From JAIBJP01 sp035639875 (GTDB taxonomy: Bacteria; Actinomycetota; Thermoleophilia; Gaiellales; Gaiellaceae), in the NCBI GenBank assembly GCA_035639875.1, contig DASQXE010000100.1, positions 1-16,242 of the forward strand: a DNA stretch of 16,242 bases, written 5' to 3'. The notes beneath the pieces are model-generated. The model did no database searches and was not told where the DNA came from. It worked only from the letters and a program-made list of their open reading frames with translations. Positions 14,838 through 16,242 of the stretch are shown here, piece after piece. Position numbers and translations under genes: made by a program. The first letter of the stretch is position 1. The number at the start of each line of letters is the position of its first letter.

Positions 14838-15461
14838 CTATACGCGACGGATGCCAGCGAGGAGCGCGTTTGCAAGCGCGCGACGCCCTTGATCGGGCAC
14901 TGACCCGAAGTGCACGCTGAGGCGAAGCGCCCTGCCTGCAAAGCGGACGTTCCACGAGACGACCTGACTTGCCCTGGGTGAAGACGGGAGATGAAGCCTT
15001 CGAACTGAGGGCCAGTCAGACGAGTACGCATCGGGTATGAAGTCGCCGACCGTGACGAGGATGGCATCGCTGGGGACGGTCGGCGTACCCTCTCGATGCT
15101 TTGCTCCCCAGTCCGCTGGGAAGCGGAAGTTGCCAACGAGTATCCAGGCGACGGGGCGGCTCTCTTGGAAACCTGGGTTGATCGACCCGGTTCCGCCGTA
15201 AGGCACCGGAACGCGAAGCACCCCGTCCGTGACGCTGCGGGGACCCGTAGGACCTGTGTCAGGCAAAGGAAGCGGGGTGATTGATCCGGCGTGCGCCGTC
15301 CAACCACTTCCTGCAGCGGAGGCGAAATGCCAGACCAACCAAGCCCCTACGACGGCGGCGACGATCGCGATGGCGGCGATCAAGCGCCGCTCGCGTTGCC
15401 GTCGTCGCGCGTCCTCGACCAAAGCATCCACGTTCGGCCCAAGGACAGTCGAGTTGGGCAT
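14838..15461 (-). CDS. Unknown membrane-anchored protein
   Basis: I do not recognise this 207-residue protein. It begins with about 26 mainly polar residues ending in a basic stretch (EDARRRQRERR, 16-26). One hydrophobic helix follows (about 27-46, IAAIAIVAAVVGAWLVW), and then about 160 residues predicted to lie outside the membrane. That part is rich in glycine, proline, serine and beta-type stretches, such as RPVAWILVGNFRFPADWG and VVSWNVRFAGRALRLSVHFG. There are no cysteines. I chose ATG 15461 because a TAGACT box lies 5 nt upstream. The frame is open further up to an in-frame ATG at 15539, but those extra residues look non-coding. Base composition is lower in GC than neighbouring genes. 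Confidence 0.62.
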   Translation of the reverse strand: MPNSTVLGPNVDALVEDARRRQRERRLIAAIAIVAAVVGAWLVWHFASAAGSGWTAHAGSITPLPLPDTGPTGPRSVTDGVLRVPVPYGGTGSINPGFQESRPVAWILVGNFRFPADWGAKHREGTPTVPSDAILVTVGDFIPDAYSSDWPSVRRLHLPSSPRASQVVSWNVRFAGRALRLSVHFGSVPDQGRRALANALLAGIRRV

Positions 15462-15594
15462 TGCCGAGTCTACGGAAATGGGACGGTGCGAGGTCCCTGC
15501 GAGAGCCAGAGCGTGGGGAAGCGCGGCGGCGAACCGCATCCGGCGTTGTCATGGGATAGAAACCGGTCCCATGTGGGCGACCATCCCCTAGTCC
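15462..15594. other. 133-bp gap between two minus-strand genes
   Basis: It holds TAGACT on minus (15472-15467), 5 nt before the ATG at 15461, as a likely -10. Near the flippase stop, CATGGGA (15550-15556) pairs with TCCCATG (15567-15573). GGGAT (15553-15557) could instead pair with ATCCC (15583-15587), so the two folds exclude each other. No T-run follows on minus. Confidence 0.35.
15467..15472 (-). promoter_or_regulatory. -10-like box TAGACT for the unknown membrane-anchored protein
   Basis: TAGACT on minus is 5 nt from the ATG at 15461, with no Shine-Dalgarno between. This fits a leaderless start and supports the shorter gene model. Confidence 0.38.
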
Positions 15595-16242
15595 TTACGC
15601 GGTCTCCTTGGCCGGCTCGTGCTCGCGCGCGGCGCGCCGGAAGAGCCGCGGAAACGCAGGCCGGATGAGGACGGCGCCGATGATTGTGATCGGCAAGACC
15701 GTGAGCGCGTGCATCGTGATGACGTAAGCCGTCGCCGTGTCCGTGGGGATATCGATTCCCTTGGCGGCGACGAGAGTCAGGTAGTCGAACGTGCCGATGC
15801 CCGCGGCGGTGGCCGGTACCGCGAGCGCGAGGTTGCCGACGCCCTCCAGCAGGAAGAAACCGCCAACACCGATTTCGATGTCGAACGCCTGGCCGACGAT
15901 GTAGTACATGGCCACGTCGGCGAGCCACATCCCGGCGGAGGTCGCGAAGACCAAGAACACGCGTTTGCGCCCGCGAAATGCGCCCAGGCCTTCGACGAAG
16001 TGGGCCGCGGCGCGCGCCGCCCGCGTGTGCCAGCGCGGCGGGAGCCATCTCGTCGCGCGCCAGATGAAGCCTTCGGTGCGTTCGCTGTCCCGCGCCGCCA
16101 GCCCCACGAGGAGGACGCCGACCGCGGACCCGGCCGAGAGACCGATGCCCGTGAGGAGAATCGGGCCGCCCTCGCCGATCATGAGCGCGCCGAGGAGGAT
16201 CCATACCGAGAGCACGACGCCGTCGAGCAGCCGCTCCGCGAA
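15595..16242 (-). CDS. Flippase-like / lysylphosphatidylglycerol-synthase TM domain protein, 5' truncated by window
   Basis: The last 215 residues of a multi-pass membrane protein whose start lies beyond the window. It enters in frame with FAERLLDGVVLSVW, matching the conserved ER-x-L-D helix of this family. Later blocks are VFLVFATSAGMWLADVAMYYIVGQAF, FFLLEGVGNLALAVPATAAGIGTFDYLTLVAAKG, and a last helix ending in a charged cytoplasmic tail (FRRAAREHEPAKETA). The P-x-T-A-A-G-I-G-x-F-D block corresponds to the P-S-x-G-G-x-G-x-x-E block of MprF and AglD-type proteins. Such proteins flip or handle lipid-linked molecules in the membrane. The substrate is unknown. The stop is TAA. Confidence 0.85.
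   Translation of the reverse strand, partial: FAERLLDGVVLSVWILLGALMIGEGGPILLTGIGLSAGSAVGVLLVGLAARDSERTEGFIWRATRWLPPRWHTRAARAAAHFVEGLGAFRGRKRVFLVFATSAGMWLADVAMYYIVGQAFDIEIGVGGFFLLEGVGNLALAVPATAAGIGTFDYLTLVAAKGIDIPTDTATAYVITMHALTVLPITIIGAVLIRPAFPRLFRRAAREHEPAKETA

Noticed and set aside
15462..15539. Longer start (ATG 15539) for the unknown membrane protein
   Set aside because: The extra 26 residues precede the likely -10 box TAGACT, and ATG 15461 gives a standard short cytosolic segment before the helix.

Overview
The window is dense, high-GC bacterial chromosome with 20 protein genes, two of them cut by the window edges. It holds no rRNA, tRNA, CRISPR array, insertion sequence or phage gene that I can see. 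The core order rplM-rpsI-glmM-glmS-(...)-acpS-nnr-alr is a familiar Actinomycetota arrangement. Together with the GC content, frequent GTG starts and apparent leaderless starts, it suggests an actinobacterium, possibly of the Thermoleophilia/Gaiellales type. That lineage is inference.

Layout. (1) 1-525 is the 3' end of guaA. (2) 608-3910 alternates strands gene by gene: an MFS transporter (+), an encapsulated-ferritin-like protein (-), a PAP2-family membrane phosphatase (+), acylphosphatase (-) and a uracil-DNA-glycosylase-like protein (+). Convergent neighbours overlap at their stops and divergent neighbours sit almost back to back. (3) 3907-7865 is a run of rplM, rpsI, glmM and glmS: two ribosomal proteins, then two steps of UDP-GlcNAc (peptidoglycan precursor) synthesis. 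(4) 8053-8445 is arfB on the minus strand, followed by a tightly overlapping plus-strand run, 8468-13126: HAD-IIA phosphatase, acpS, nnr (NAD(P)HX repair), alr (D-alanine) and a CCA-adding-enzyme-like nucleotidyltransferase. (5) 13110-14755 holds a thioredoxin-fold protein (-) and a PlsC-like acyltransferase (+), divergent across 17 bp. (6) 14756-16242 has somewhat lower GC and carries an unknown membrane-anchored protein and the 3' part of a flippase-like (LPG-synthase TM) gene, both on minus.

How they work together. glmM, glmS and alr feed peptidoglycan synthesis. acpS, the PlsC-like enzyme, the PAP2 enzyme and the flippase-like protein touch lipid or envelope metabolism. rplM, rpsI, arfB and the CCA-like enzyme serve translation.

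The most interesting signals are regulatory. Two divergent gene pairs (acyP/UDG at 3327-3343 and redoxin/PlsC at 13632-13648) each have exactly 17 bp between their start codons. In both, a central 7-mer can be read as a -10 box on either strand, 6 nt from each start. Five more genes or pairs show related -10-like boxes close to their starts, suggesting widespread leaderless transcription. Also notable are a likely CTG start codon for glmM, a ferritin-like protein of the encapsulin-cargo type with no visible targeting tail or shell gene, and a perfect hairpin just ahead of rplM. I found no wholly new multi-gene system.
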